Assembly (NCBI GenBank): GCA_964567745.1
Contig: CAZMNY010000042.1
Span: 12,826 to 76,825 of the forward strand
Direction of reading: 5' to 3'
DNA: 64,000 bases
Origin: CAZMNY01 sp964567745
GTDB lineage: Bacteria > Planctomycetota > Planctomycetia > Pirellulales > Pirellulaceae
The notes below the pieces were generated by a model. It worked only from the letters and a program-made list of their open reading frames with translations, did no database searches and was not told the origin of the DNA. Positions 17,418-25,532 of the stretch are shown in pieces. The position numbers were made by a program, and so were the translations under genes. Position 1 is the stretch's first letter. Each line of letters starts with the position of its first letter.

Positions 17418-18203
17418 GTGAACGACCTCGTCTTGCTCGAACGAAAACAGCGAGTGGTAACGCTGACCCTAAACCGCCCCGACAAGCGAAATGCGCTCAG
17501 CAACGCGTTGATGCAACGACTGTGTGATTGTCTGGCCGAGTTGGAGGCGGACGCGTCCGCTCGCGTCATCATCATCCGCGGCGCAGGCCGCGTTTTCTGC
17601 GCCGGACTCGACTTGGCCGAGGCTGCGGATGTTTCGAAATCAGACGAATCGGCGCGGCTTGTCAACGAGATATTGCGAGGGTTGCATGAATCGAGCTTGG
17701 TGACGATCGCCTGTGTTCACGGCGCGGCCATCGCCGGCGGGGCGGGAGTGATGTCGGCTTGCGATTTGGTCGTCGCTGAAAGCAACTCGAAAATTGGCTA
17801 CCCCGAAGTTCGCCGAGGCCTTGTCGCAGCGCTCGTCTCAGACTTGCTCTATACACAAGTCGGCCCTCGTGCTGCGCGCGAGCTATTGCTGGTCGCTGAC
17901 TTGATCGATGCCGAGCGGGCGAAAGAAATGGGACTCGTCAATCGAACGACCGATCAAGGCGCGGCCTACGACACGGCGATCGAGTTGGCGACTCAAGTCT
18001 TGCTTGGCGGACCCGAGGCGGTTCGCCAGACGAAGCAATTGATCAACCAGAAGGTCGCGTCGGCAATCGGCCAGTCGCTCACCGATCTGTTCGATCAACA
18101 TCTGGCCGCGCGAGGATCGGTGGAATCACAAGAAGGAATGGCGGCGTTTCTGGAAAAACGCCCGCCGGCGTGGTGCAACGAGCCGAATGACGATGCCCAA
18201 TAG
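17418..18203 (+). CDS. Enoyl-CoA hydratase/isomerase (crotonase family)
   Basis: A 261-residue crotonase-fold enzyme. The first oxyanion-hole segment is GAGRVFCAGLDLAEA and the second is VHGAAIAGGAGVMSACDLVVAE; the conserved Glu of the catalytic loop is in IGYPEVRRGLV. The start was taken as GTG 17418, preceded by GTGGAG, just after the stop of the AtuA partner; the longer frame would overlap that gene. As last gene of the operon and next to AtuA it may act as methylglutaconyl-CoA or isohexenylglutaconyl-CoA hydratase (LiuC/AtuE-like), but crotonases are poorly predictable. Confidence 0.9.
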   Translation: MNDLVLLERKQRVVTLTLNRPDKRNALSNALMQRLCDCLAELEADASARVIIIRGAGRVFCAGLDLAEAADVSKSDESARLVNEILRGLHESSLVTIACVHGAAIAGGAGVMSACDLVVAESNSKIGYPEVRRGLVAALVSDLLYTQVGPRAARELLLVADLIDAERAKEMGLVNRTTDQGAAYDTAIELATQVLLGGPEAVRQTKQLINQKVASAIGQSLTDLFDQHLAARGSVESQEGMAAFLEKRPPAWCNEPNDDAQ

Positions 18204-18209
18204 TCCCAG

Positions 18210-19466
18210 CTAACAGGGGCTGCCTAATGCGGTATCAGTCACTGGCTCAGCGCCGCGAATGCGGCTGTTCACCGATACCCATAGGATTGCCAACATCACG
18301 ACAGTCGTCATCTGCAAGCCGGATATTGCCGCCAGGTTGTACGAGAATCCAGCGACCACAAACATCGCGATTAGCAGGCCTGTCATCTTGGCACCCATCG
18401 CGGCGGCGTCGGTTTGCGCCGCATGGCCCAAGAGAAACATCGGCAGCAGCAACATCGTCAGGTCGTACGTAAACAGATGCGGACTGATGAGTAGTGTGCT
18501 GATGACGAGCACCGAAAACTGAACGTTGAATCGCCGTGAAGTCGTGTCGAGCTTGCCGCGTAACGAGACCATCAGGATGGCAAACACGACAGCGATGGCT
18601 GACAACGCCGCGACCTTGACTGTCGCCGTCGCTTGCCCACCGGCGAGCAGAGTCAGGAATCCGTAAAGGCAATGCGATTTCGCCAACTCGTAGCCGCCGA
18701 TGTGGACGTAGTCGCCGACGCCCGTACAAAACTCGTAGTATTGCACGCAAACATCGAAACCTGACGCGAGGCAGATCGCGGCAAGAAATAACGCGGCGCC
18801 AACGGCGCTGGCCGCGAAACGCCACTGCCCTTTGAGCAGCATGGCCGCTCCGATCACGATCGCAAGTTGCGGCTTAAACGCCATCAGGCCGAAAACGAGC
18901 CCAGCGAGCGCAGGACGATCTTGCTTGAGCAAATAGAAAGTCGCGCTCAAAATCAGAAGGCATAGCGTCCCTTTTTGACCGCTCGTCAGGCTATCAAGCA
19001 GCGGAACGAAAACGATGGCGGCAACGAACAGCCAGGCGAAGCGGTCGCGACGAAAGTCCGGCACGGCGCTTCGCATTAACTTGGCCGAAGCGTAGAGGCA
19101 GGCGACCATGACGGCGGCGAAAATCCAGGCCGCCGCATCGTACGGCAACATCGCTATCGGGCTCAGAAGCACGTAGTAGAACGGCGGGTAAACCATCAAA
19201 AAGTAACTGTCTTTGTCCAACACGAAACCGACCAGTTGCGAATCGTGTTGCAGTTTCTTCACAAGAGCAACGTCATAGAGGCTTGCCGCGCCATGATTCC
19301 ATACAATGTGGCTGCCAATCCACTCTTGCAGGAAGTCGCCAGCAAACGGACTCTCGCGCTTCGCGTCGAACCCAAGAAAGTTTGGCGAAACTGCGAAGAC
19401 GCAGAGCAGTATCAGGCCGCTTATCGCGTACGGTAGCCACGCCCGTTTTGGCTCGGATTCACCCAT
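18210..19466 (-). CDS. GT87/DUF2029-like integral membrane glycosyltransferase
   Basis: A 418-residue polytopic membrane protein with roughly ten hydrophobic helices. N-terminal SGLILLCVFAVSPNFLGFD is the first span; the periplasmic loop GDFLQEWIGSHIVW followed by ASLYDVALVKK and YPPFYYVLLSPIAML is typical of the GT87 (polyprenol-phosphate-mannose-dependent mannosyltransferase, DUF2029) family, in which an Asp in the first loop is catalytic. Many planctomycetes carry several copies. It converges on the catabolic operon, ending 6 bases after it, and has no obvious partner genes. The sugar and acceptor are unknown. Confidence 0.8.
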   Translation of the reverse strand: MGESEPKRAWLPYAISGLILLCVFAVSPNFLGFDAKRESPFAGDFLQEWIGSHIVWNHGAASLYDVALVKKLQHDSQLVGFVLDKDSYFLMVYPPFYYVLLSPIAMLPYDAAAWIFAAVMVACLYASAKLMRSAVPDFRRDRFAWLFVAAIVFVPLLDSLTSGQKGTLCLLILSATFYLLKQDRPALAGLVFGLMAFKPQLAIVIGAAMLLKGQWRFAASAVGAALFLAAICLASGFDVCVQYYEFCTGVGDYVHIGGYELAKSHCLYGFLTLLAGGQATATVKVAALSAIAVVFAILMVSLRGKLDTTSRRFNVQFSVLVISTLLISPHLFTYDLTMLLLPMFLLGHAAQTDAAAMGAKMTGLLIAMFVVAGFSYNLAAISGLQMTTVVMLAILWVSVNSRIRGAEPVTDTALGSPC

Positions 19467-19850
19467 CGCCTATTCAACTGACCTCTGCAGAAGTGCATGC
19501 GAATTCACTCACAAACTTACGTCGCCGTTTACATTCGTTACCATTGTTTGCGGCGAGATCTCGCACGGCCGCTTGGCCAAGCGGAGCTCGTTTCGTTCCG
19601 GTTTTGACGCTTGTGTGGCTGTTATGCGGCGTCGGCCCGAATCGTGGCAGCTACGATTGCTCCAACGTAGAGAAGCTGAATCGTGGTAGCTACGTTCGCC
19701 AGAACGTGGAGAAGCGGCACTCGACTTGCCTCGTCACGTTTCGTTTCGTTTGACAATCGACCGGAAGTTCTTCCTCGCTCTGGCGAGCGTATCTACCTTT
19801 AGCGACCTGGGACTCACGAGCTGACCGTTCTATTGAAAGGATTGAAATCT
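19467..19850. other. Intergenic region with short direct repeats
   Basis: About 380 bases between the GT87-like gene and the oxidoreductase gene. The only structure I see is the pair of 39-bp direct repeats at 19639-19716. A GAAAGGA ribosome-binding site precedes ATG 19851. Confidence 0.55.
19639..19716 (+). repeat. Two tandem 39-bp imperfect direct repeats
   Basis: Units 19639-19677 and 19678-19716 both begin GAATCGTGG(C/T)AGCTACG and end ACGT(A/G)GAGAAGC. Each contains a small inverted repeat (AGCTACGTTCGCCAGAACGT type), so single-stranded forms would fold. The appearance is of an intergenic REP-like repeat family; other copies would be expected elsewhere in the genome. Confidence 0.7.
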
Positions 19851-20828
19851 ATGGCCGAGAACGCGATTGCACCTGTGCGAATCGGCGTGGTTGGGCTCGG
19901 TCGTTTTGGCCGCCTACATGCGTTGACTTTGGCCCGCCTGGCGGAATCGGAACTCGTGGCCGTTGTCGCTCGTCGGCAAGAGAGTCTCGACGCGTTGGCT
20001 GTCGAGCTTCCTGACGTACCTGGCTGGCTTGACTTGAGCACGGCGATCGACGAATCCGATGCGAAGGCCTGGGTCGTCGCGAGCACGACGTCGACCCATG
20101 TGAAGATTACCAAGTTGCTTCTCGAACGAGGCAAGACGGTGCTTCTAGAAAAGCCGATTTCGGGAAGCCTCGGCGAAGCGCAGAGTCTCGCGTCACTCGT
20201 GAAGACCGATTCGAGCAATCTTCAAATCGGCCACATTGTGCTGTTCAATAGTGAGTTTCAACAGTTGCGCGAGGTGGCGAAACAAAAGGGCGCGATTTCT
20301 TATCTCAATTGCGTGCGGCATCGGCCGGCCAGCATCGTCAAGGATTTCGCCGGAGAGAACCCGTTGCACGCCGCGATGGTTCATGATCTCTACGCGGTTC
20401 AAGTCCTGCTCGACCGCGCCGAGCCGTGCGAGTTCAGTTCACAGTTCCATCGCACCAAAGACGGCGAGATCGATCTGGCCCTAGCTCAGTTGACATGGCC
20501 CGACGGACCCGTTGCCTCGTTTGCCGCTTCGTATCTTACTCCGTCCGGAATGCCGCCTCGAGGATTCGACAGGATGGAAGTGTTCGGCGATGGGTGGTCG
20601 GCAAGGATCTCGCCGAACCCCCGTCCGATCGAAGTCTGGGACGAGCAGGCGAGTTGGCCGCTGGCGCTGGAAGTGAGGGCGGATCCGCCGAGCGGAATGA
20701 TGGCGGAAGAACTTCGCAGCTTTTGTCGAGTCGTGCGCGGGCAGGACCAAGTCCCCGTGGGCGCGACCTACTCGGACGCGATTCAAGTCCAGCGTTGGAT
20801 GGATCTTCTCAGCCCGAAGCAGGGTTGA
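19851..20828 (+). CDS. Gfo/Idh/MocA-family oxidoreductase
   Basis: A 325-residue NAD(P)-dependent oxidoreductase. The Rossmann motif IGVVGLGRFGRLHALT opens the protein, and the family signature LLEKPISGSLGEAQSLA follows the nucleotide-binding half; the C-terminal alpha/beta domain contains NPLHAAMVHDLYAVQ, where the His could correspond to the catalytic region. Members act on sugars, inositols or amino-sugar derivatives. The start was set at ATG 19851 because the earlier TTG would lie inside the ribosome-binding site region. It stands alone between the GT87-like gene and a decayed zone, so no pathway can be assigned. Confidence 0.88.
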   Translation: MAENAIAPVRIGVVGLGRFGRLHALTLARLAESELVAVVARRQESLDALAVELPDVPGWLDLSTAIDESDAKAWVVASTTSTHVKITKLLLERGKTVLLEKPISGSLGEAQSLASLVKTDSSNLQIGHIVLFNSEFQQLREVAKQKGAISYLNCVRHRPASIVKDFAGENPLHAAMVHDLYAVQVLLDRAEPCEFSSQFHRTKDGEIDLALAQLTWPDGPVASFAASYLTPSGMPPRGFDRMEVFGDGWSARISPNPRPIEVWDEQASWPLALEVRADPPSGMMAEELRSFCRVVRGQDQVPVGATYSDAIQVQRWMDLLSPKQG

Positions 20829-20856
20829 GTCGAGGCGGTCTAGCCGTTGTCATTGT

Positions 20857-21258
20857 CTACTCTGGCAACTTCCATTCCAGTATCCCGCCGGAGAAACTTG
20901 GCTGCAGTTGGTCGTGCAGTCGAAGCGCGTCTGTCTTCACCGAATCAAACCGTACGCGGTTAAATCGATTCAAACCGGTACCGTAGGAGTCATTCGTCGC
21001 GACCGGCTTCCACTCCTTACCGTCTCGATATTGCAGCGACCAATTTTTGGGAACTCGACATTGTCCCCGCCCCGTGTCGTCGAACCAATAGACCTCGACC
21101 GCCGACACTTTGGTTGGCTTATTTAGGTTGAGCTTCGCCCATTCGGCTGAACCTCGGTGGTCCCAAAACGTGAGCCGCGGAACGTCGTGGTCGATTGAGC
21201 TCTTTGGTTCGATGCCATCGTTGATTGCGTCAATGCTGTCGCCACGCCAACAGTGCGA
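20857..21258 (-). pseudogene. C-terminal remnant of a GH127/DUF1680-like or discoidin-type protein
   Basis: Reading the minus strand from about 21258 to the stop at 20857 gives an uninterrupted segment with SASHCWRGDSIDAINDG, WDHRGSAEWAKLNLNKP, VEVYWFDDTGRGQCRVP and WSLQYRDGKEWKPV. This beta-sandwich tail is familiar to me from the C-terminus of planctomycete DUF1680 (beta-L-arabinofuranosidase-like) and related carbohydrate-active proteins. No ATG, GTG or TTG lies in frame before the GTG at 21108, which is in the middle of the domain, and no catalytic domain precedes it. It overlaps the 5' end of the hydrolase on the other strand. I read it as a gene remnant. Confidence 0.72.
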
Positions 21259-21898
21259 TGCGCTCGCGGTTCGATACGCTCGAATCTCAATTGCCCTCGT
21301 CTGCCTGCTCGGCCTTGGGTCAGGCTGCGCTCATGTCGGATCGATTTCGCCGCTCGCGCCGTTCGAACGATCCGTTTTGTTTCAACCGACGCCCTATCCT
21401 GATGGGAATTGGAATCCGGTCGGGTTGAATCAAGAGGACGCCTGGTTTGAATCGGTCGACGGCGCACGACTTCACGGTTGGTTTGTCGCCCCCGCAAGAC
21501 CTCGAGCCGTCGCGTTATTTCTCCATGGAAACGCGGGCAACATCACAGGCAGAGAATCGGTTTTGCGAGTCTTACGCGATCGTCACAACTTGGCCGTGAT
21601 GACGTTCGACAATCGAGGTTACGGACGGAGCAGCGGCGAACCCAACGAATCGGGAATTCTCAAGGACGCTCGGGCTGCCCGGGCTTGGCTCGCGAAACGA
21701 ACAGGCGTTCACGAGCGGAATATCATCGTCTTCGGACGCTCGCTTGTCGGAGGCGGCCACAACGATGTGTGGAACGATGAATTCCATGTCGCACTCGAAC
21801 AACTGCTTGAGCCATTCGACAGACCGACTCCGAGGAGCGAAGCTTATTCGCGGAACCATGCGGCGACCGATTTAGTCCCCGACCGAATGACGAACTGA
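21233..21898 (+). pseudogene. Alpha/beta hydrolase lipoprotein with internal deletion
   Basis: From ATG 21233 the product has a lipoprotein signal (ALVCLLGLGSGC) and the N-terminal half of a membrane-associated alpha/beta hydrolase (FLHGNAGNITGRESVLRVL, FDNRGYGRSSGEP, ARAWLAKRTGV). The nucleophile motif FGRSLVGG is directly followed by GHNDVWNDEFHVALEQLLE, which is the segment around the catalytic His near the C-terminus in this family. The intervening residues, including the region with the catalytic Asp, are missing, so an in-frame deletion of about 60-70 codons is inferred. The protein should be inactive. The 5' part overlaps the remnant on the opposite strand. Confidence 0.75.
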
Positions 21899-21975
21899 CG
21901 CGAGTCAAAACCGCAAGCCGCCACGTCGCCCACTTTCATGATGGACTGCGGCTCGTGTTCGTCGCGATATCGCCT

Positions 21976-22425
21976 ATGAGCCAAGCCAGCACGACAGAGA
22001 CAGACCCCGCGCTCGATTCATGGCTCGTCAAAGCATTTGCGTTGGCGGCATTGATGGCGGTCATTTTTTGCCTGCTCATTACGGTGCTCTCCTTCGCTGC
22101 CCGTTGGAGCCATCTGTGCGATCTTGCCACGCATTGGAAGCTGCAGATCGCAGGCGCGTCGGCGATCGCGACTGCGGTCTTGTGTTTCGCCCGGCGGCGG
22201 CGAGTCGCAGTGATCGGAGCTTTGGTGCTGCTCGTCAATGTCGCGTATCTCGCTCCGCTGTATGTGCCGCGTTCAATTGGCCGCGCCTCGAGCCTCAAGC
22301 TGCGAATTCTCTCATCAAATGTGCTCTCCGCGAATCGGGATAGCGAACGACTGCTCCGGTTGGTTGACGCGGAGAAGCGGGTCACTAAAACAGGCAGCAG
22401 ACCGTCTCAATCACGACAACGATAA
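21976..22425 (+). pseudogene. Truncated EEP-family membrane protein (N-terminal part only)
   Basis: From ATG 21976: three hydrophobic spans (FALAALMAVIFCLLITVL; ASAIATAVLCFA; VIGALVLLVNVAYLA), then LKLRILSSNVLSANRDSERL, which is the start of an endonuclease/exonuclease/phosphatase domain as found in membrane-anchored EEP proteins. The reading then passes into KRVTKTGSRPSQSRQR and stops, losing the catalytic domain; its tail overlaps the 3' end of the minus-strand gene at 22385. I read it as a 3'-truncated pseudogene. Confidence 0.7.
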
Positions 22426-22777
22426 CTAGAGCATTGGCTTCGGCCCCTTCGCCGGAAAACGGAATGGTGAAGGCGGTCAACACCAGAGTGCCGATGGCGG
22501 CGGCGCCTAAGACGAGAATACCGGAAGCGTCTTCCATGATCGCCATGCCAAGTGGAGGCAGCGGCAGTCGAGCGTACGCGAGGGATGTAGCCGTCAACAC
22601 AAACGGCAGCCAAATCAGCAGCCATGATCGTTGCATAACGAATGCGACGGTAACTAGAGCTAGGGCGGGAGAAAAGGAAAGTGCGGCACCCGGCGCGAAA
22701 CGAAACGTCGCGATCCAGCTCGCGACAAGAAGCATAAACAGCAACAAGGTTCGAACCGATATTTGGAATACCGACAT
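22385..22777 (-). CDS. Small four-span membrane protein
   Basis: A 130-residue hydrophobic protein with about four membrane helices. It begins MSVFQISVRTLLLFMLLVA, an N-terminal pattern (S..Q.S.RTLL....LVA) seen in many uncharacterised planctomycete membrane proteins. No catalytic or binding motif. It ends IVVVIETVCCLF. Its 3' end overlaps the tail of the truncated EEP frame on the other strand. Function unknown. Confidence 0.65.
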   Translation of the reverse strand: MSVFQISVRTLLLFMLLVASWIATFRFAPGAALSFSPALALVTVAFVMQRSWLLIWLPFVLTATSLAYARLPLPPLGMAIMEDASGILVLGAAAIGTLVLTAFTIPFSGEGAEANALVIVVVIETVCCLF

Positions 22778-22868
22778 ACAAGGTCATTCGCGTTGTCGAG
22801 CCGAGCCTTGAGCTGATTCTATCCGAAGTTTGCCGACGCAAAAGTCGTTCGGCCGGATAGCCAAGAAA

Positions 22869-22898
22869 TGAAAAACCCCAGTGAAAACTGGGGTTTCT
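22869..22898 (-). terminator. Rho-independent terminator of tRNA-Phe
   Basis: On the minus strand, AACCCCAGT, loop TTTC, ACTGGGGTT, then further T residues, immediately downstream of the tRNA. Stem arms lie at 22873-22881 and 22886-22894 approximately. The hairpin is symmetric enough to act on both strands. Confidence 0.85.
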
Positions 22899-22903
22899 TG
22901 ATG

Positions 22904-22976
22904 TGGTCAGGGGGAGGGTCGAACTCCCGACACCAGGATTTTCAGTCCTGTGCTCTACCAACTGAGCTACCTGACC
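22904..22976 (-). tRNA. tRNA-Phe (GAA)
   Basis: Seventy-three bases on the minus strand. Acceptor stem GGTCAGG / CCTGACC, D-arm with AGCTCAGTTGGTAGAGC, anticodon stem-loop GGACTGAAAATCC with anticodon GAA, and T-arm GGGAGTTCGACCCTCCC. No CCA is encoded. It is followed by a terminator. Confidence 0.97.
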
Positions 22977-23082
22977 GCCCGCACTGGCCAAGTTGGCTCT
23001 GGCGAAGGGTCCTAGGCTAAACGGAACGCTGCAAATTGGCAAGCCCGGCCCAATCCGACGACTACCGACGCTTCGGCAAGAC

Positions 23083-23628
23083 CTAGTCGTCGTCGATCGG
23101 AATGCTGTAGCTGAGGATGCCGATCGGCTCGTTTTTCTTGGCGTCGGCGTATTGTGGATGACACATCACACACTTCTTCATCACGACCGGGATCGGAGTT
23201 GCTGCGCGCAAAACGCGCTTCCCGTCCACCTTCTCAACTTTGTCGACATAGGACTTGCCGCCCTTGAGCGCCTTGATGGCCTGTTTGTCGAAGTTGTCGC
23301 GAGCGACATTGGCCTTGTCATACGGCTCGCCCGTCGCGTCCAGAATTCGCACTTCGTGCCAACCCTTTTTCTTGATCGCGTCGAACAGAGCGACCGCCGC
23401 GCCGCCAGCCGGGAAATCGTCTTCTTCATGCACGTATTTGTCAGTGATCAAGACGACCGCGGTCTTGTAGATGTCGTCCAACATCTTGACCGTCTTGCGG
23501 GCGCGTCGCACTTCTGGCGGCGCTTTGTCGCTCGCCTTCTTCGGCTCCTCCGCCGTACTCATCGCCGCAAAGACTGCGACCAAAGCTACCAGCCCGCTCG
23601 CCAACGTTAGTCGTTTTGCCATGCTCAT
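23083..23628 (-). CDS. DUF3365/Tll0287-like exported c-type heme protein
   Basis: A 181-residue protein with a secretion signal (LASGLVALVAVFAAMSTA) and one covalent heme motif CVMCH near residues 153-157. The context KKCVMCHPQYADAK, then EPIGILSYSIPI, matches DUF3365 heme-sensor-like proteins. The domain VRRARKTVKMLDDIYKTAVVLI resembles a PAS/4-helix ligand domain. Start ATG 23628 has GGAG six bases upstream. It is periplasmic by signal. The Rrf2-family regulator just upstream on the same strand (58-base gap) is likely in the same operon, which suggests a redox or nitric-oxide related role; that role is inference. Confidence 0.8.
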   Translation of the reverse strand: MSMAKRLTLASGLVALVAVFAAMSTAEEPKKASDKAPPEVRRARKTVKMLDDIYKTAVVLITDKYVHEEDDFPAGGAAVALFDAIKKKGWHEVRILDATGEPYDKANVARDNFDKQAIKALKGGKSYVDKVEKVDGKRVLRAATPIPVVMKKCVMCHPQYADAKKNEPIGILSYSIPIDDD

Positions 23629-23685
23629 CGATGTCTCCTTCGAATCGTTAGTTACTCGCCAGCTCGAACGCTTGGCCTCGAGCTG

Positions 23686-24120
23686 CTACTCCATTTTCAA
23701 TTGCCGAACTGTCGGCAGCACGTCCTCGATTGTGACTCCCCGCAGATACTCCATTTGCCGCCGCTCCGCTTCGCCCAAAACGCCTCGCAGCTTGCAGAAC
23801 GACTGGATCGCGCACATCTCGTCTTCCGCTTTGACGCAGTCCAGCAACCGCATGTCGCCTTCAAACGCCTCCACGACTTCGCCTACGGCAATGGCCGATG
23901 GAGCTCGAGCGATCTCGACGCCGCCGCCGACGCCGCGCGTGCTGCGGACCAAGCCCAACCGACCGAGCCGATTGACCACCTTGGCCACATGAGCCTGTGA
24001 GATCCCGAAAAACTCGGCCACATCGCCCACCTTCGCTCGCTCCACTTTGTCGCGTTGGGCCTGGGTCGCGAGGTACATCAGAATCCGCAGGGCAAAATCA
24101 GTTTGGAGTGACAATTTCAT
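23686..24120 (-). CDS. Rrf2-family transcriptional regulator with Fe-S cysteine triad
   Basis: A 144-residue winged-helix regulator of the Rrf2 family (NsrR/IscR/RsrR). N-terminus MKLSLQTDFALRILMYLATQ and recognition helix ISQAHVAKVVNRLGRLGLV are typical. Three cysteines follow in the order C-x7-C-x5-C (LLDCVKAEDEMCAIQSFCK), the region that ligates an iron-sulfur cluster in NsrR and IscR. Overall it looks NsrR-like, so sensing of NO or redox state is a fair inference. It lies upstream of the heme protein gene and next to an inverted repeat that may be its own operator. Confidence 0.92.
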   Translation of the reverse strand: MKLSLQTDFALRILMYLATQAQRDKVERAKVGDVAEFFGISQAHVAKVVNRLGRLGLVRSTRGVGGGVEIARAPSAIAVGEVVEAFEGDMRLLDCVKAEDEMCAIQSFCKLRGVLGEAERRQMEYLRGVTIEDVLPTVRQLKME

Positions 24121-24172
24121 AGGGACGTCAGCGACTGCTTAAGCCGCGATTCAATTGGGAAGTGGGCAAAAT

Positions 24173-24189
24173 ATGTACTAATGGTACAT
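24173..24189. promoter_or_regulatory. Inverted repeat, candidate Rrf2 operator
   Basis: ATGTAC (24173-24178), five-base spacer TAATG, GTACAT (24184-24189), in an AT-rich stretch 53 bases upstream of the Rrf2 start and 150 bases upstream of the divergent membrane-protein gene. Rrf2 proteins bind comparable AT-rich dyads and often autoregulate. Confidence 0.55.
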
Positions 24190-24340
24190 GTTTGTCAAGT
24201 TTGAGGACTAGCTTCTCAGTCGCTACAATTTCCGGTGGAACATGAAGGTGGGGAAATTGAGGCTTTCCCGCCAGTCTCTTGGCCGATCTCGCAAGGCAAC
24301 TGTCGGCCGTTTTACTGGGCTAGTTATGGAGAGGCAAGGA

Positions 24341-25189
24341 ATGATTACTGCACTGAGGCCACCGGTCCGTTACCAACTTCGCGTCAGCCCCTACGACCGG
24401 GTTTCGAGCGCCCTGATGGCGACGTTGGTGATAGTCACGTTCGGCGTAATGTTAATGTTTGGCATTTGGTTGACTCTATTTTCAACCATCTTTAAGCCCC
24501 TGCCCCCCCCAGTGCGTAACTGGGACGAAATTGGAGGCGGCGCCCCGGGGCCGGTCACGGCACTGGAAGAGCCGGGCGAAGCAGAGCTCGATCCGTTGCC
24601 CGAGCCGCAATTGGCGATCACGCTCGAAGCGGTGACCGACGTTCTTACCACGACGAAAGCGCTCGACTCGCTGCCCTCACAGGACGCAGTTTCCAGCGAT
24701 GGGGGCGGCAGGAATGACCGTCGTAAGATCGGCCCGCCCGGCCCAGGAAATCCCGATGGCATGCCTCCCAAATGGGAGCGTTGGCAGGTTCGCTTCGATA
24801 CGACGACCATCGCCGGCTATGCGAAACAGCTCGACTCGCTCGGTATTGAACTGGGCGTTGTTGGTGGCGGACAATCGCAAGTCGACTACGTGACACGAGT
24901 TGCTGACGCTAAGCCCGCGCGGCGGCGAGGGCCTGGAGAGAGCAGAATCTACTTTTCGGCACAGGACCGGCGGTTGCGAGCGTTTGACATGCGACTGCTG
25001 GCCAAGGCGGGCGTTACGACGACGGGACGGGTCGTCTTGCAGTTCTATCCGGAGCAGTTGATCAGCCAAATGGAGCAAGTGGAGAGAGCGGCTGCGGAGA
25101 GTCAGGGGATCGAGAAGATTCGCCACACGGTCTTTCGCGTCTTGCCGATCGGTTCGGAGCCCCCGATTGAGGTCGTCTCGATTCGCTGA
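24341..25189 (+). CDS. Single-span membrane protein, paralogue A, upstream of ExbBD genes
   Basis: A 282-residue protein with a short cytoplasmic N-terminus (LRVSPYDRVSSALMATLVI) that runs into one membrane span at about residues 20-45, a Pro-rich segment, acidic EEPGEAELDPLPEPQL, and a periplasmic domain from about residue 140 (PKWERWQVRFDTTTIAGYA to the end). Start choice: ATG 24341 has GAGGCAAGGA before it; starts at 24326 and 24242 are possible. It shares its layout and the motifs (Y)D.VSS, LEAVTDVL and WERWQ.(R/K)(F/Y) with the protein at 25533-26510, so the two are tandem paralogues. The topology resembles TonB/TolR-type partners of ExbBD. No known function. Confidence 0.75.
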   Translation: MITALRPPVRYQLRVSPYDRVSSALMATLVIVTFGVMLMFGIWLTLFSTIFKPLPPPVRNWDEIGGGAPGPVTALEEPGEAELDPLPEPQLAITLEAVTDVLTTTKALDSLPSQDAVSSDGGGRNDRRKIGPPGPGNPDGMPPKWERWQVRFDTTTIAGYAKQLDSLGIELGVVGGGQSQVDYVTRVADAKPARRRGPGESRIYFSAQDRRLRAFDMRLLAKAGVTTTGRVVLQFYPEQLISQMEQVERAAAESQGIEKIRHTVFRVLPIGSEPPIEVVSIR

Positions 25190-25204
25190 AGTCGGAGAGT
25201 TTGG

Positions 25205-25235
25205 TGGTGGTGGGAGCGGTTTCCTCCCGCCATCA
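25205..25235 (+). other. Stable hairpin after paralogue A gene
   Basis: Twelve paired positions (25205-25216 with 25224-25235, two G-T pairs), seven-base loop. No T-run follows, so it is not a canonical terminator. It may be a processing or stability hairpin. The rest of 25190-25532 (343 bases) shows no gene; a perfect GAATTC-TTA-GAATTC dyad lies at 25420-25434. Confidence 0.45.
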
Positions 25236-25532
25236 AAACTCCCGTCAAGGTAAGGACTTCGGTGCGGTCGGAATGCTTGACAGTGGCCAGCGCGGCCATT
25301 AGGATCGGTTTTTTGATTGATCCCGTTTTCGTCGCCCAATTCTAAGCCTTGTCTCGGGGCTCTCGGTCAGCGACCACTCGCACACTGCCTAGCGGTTGTA
25401 TGCTTCCGCTTTCCGCAGCGAATTCTTAGAATTCGAGCCGAGAATTTCCGCACTAAGAAGCCTATTTGTCAGTTGCAACATGAAGTTGGCAAATGCGGTT
25501 AATGTGAGCCGCGGTTTTGGGACTACTATGGA

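Noticed and set aside
22407..23042. 211-aa minus-strand frame crossing the tRNA-Phe gene
   Set aside because: Its segment QVAQLVEHRTENPGVGSS is the well-known translation artefact of a tRNA-Phe gene; the rest overlaps the better-supported 22385-22777 gene.
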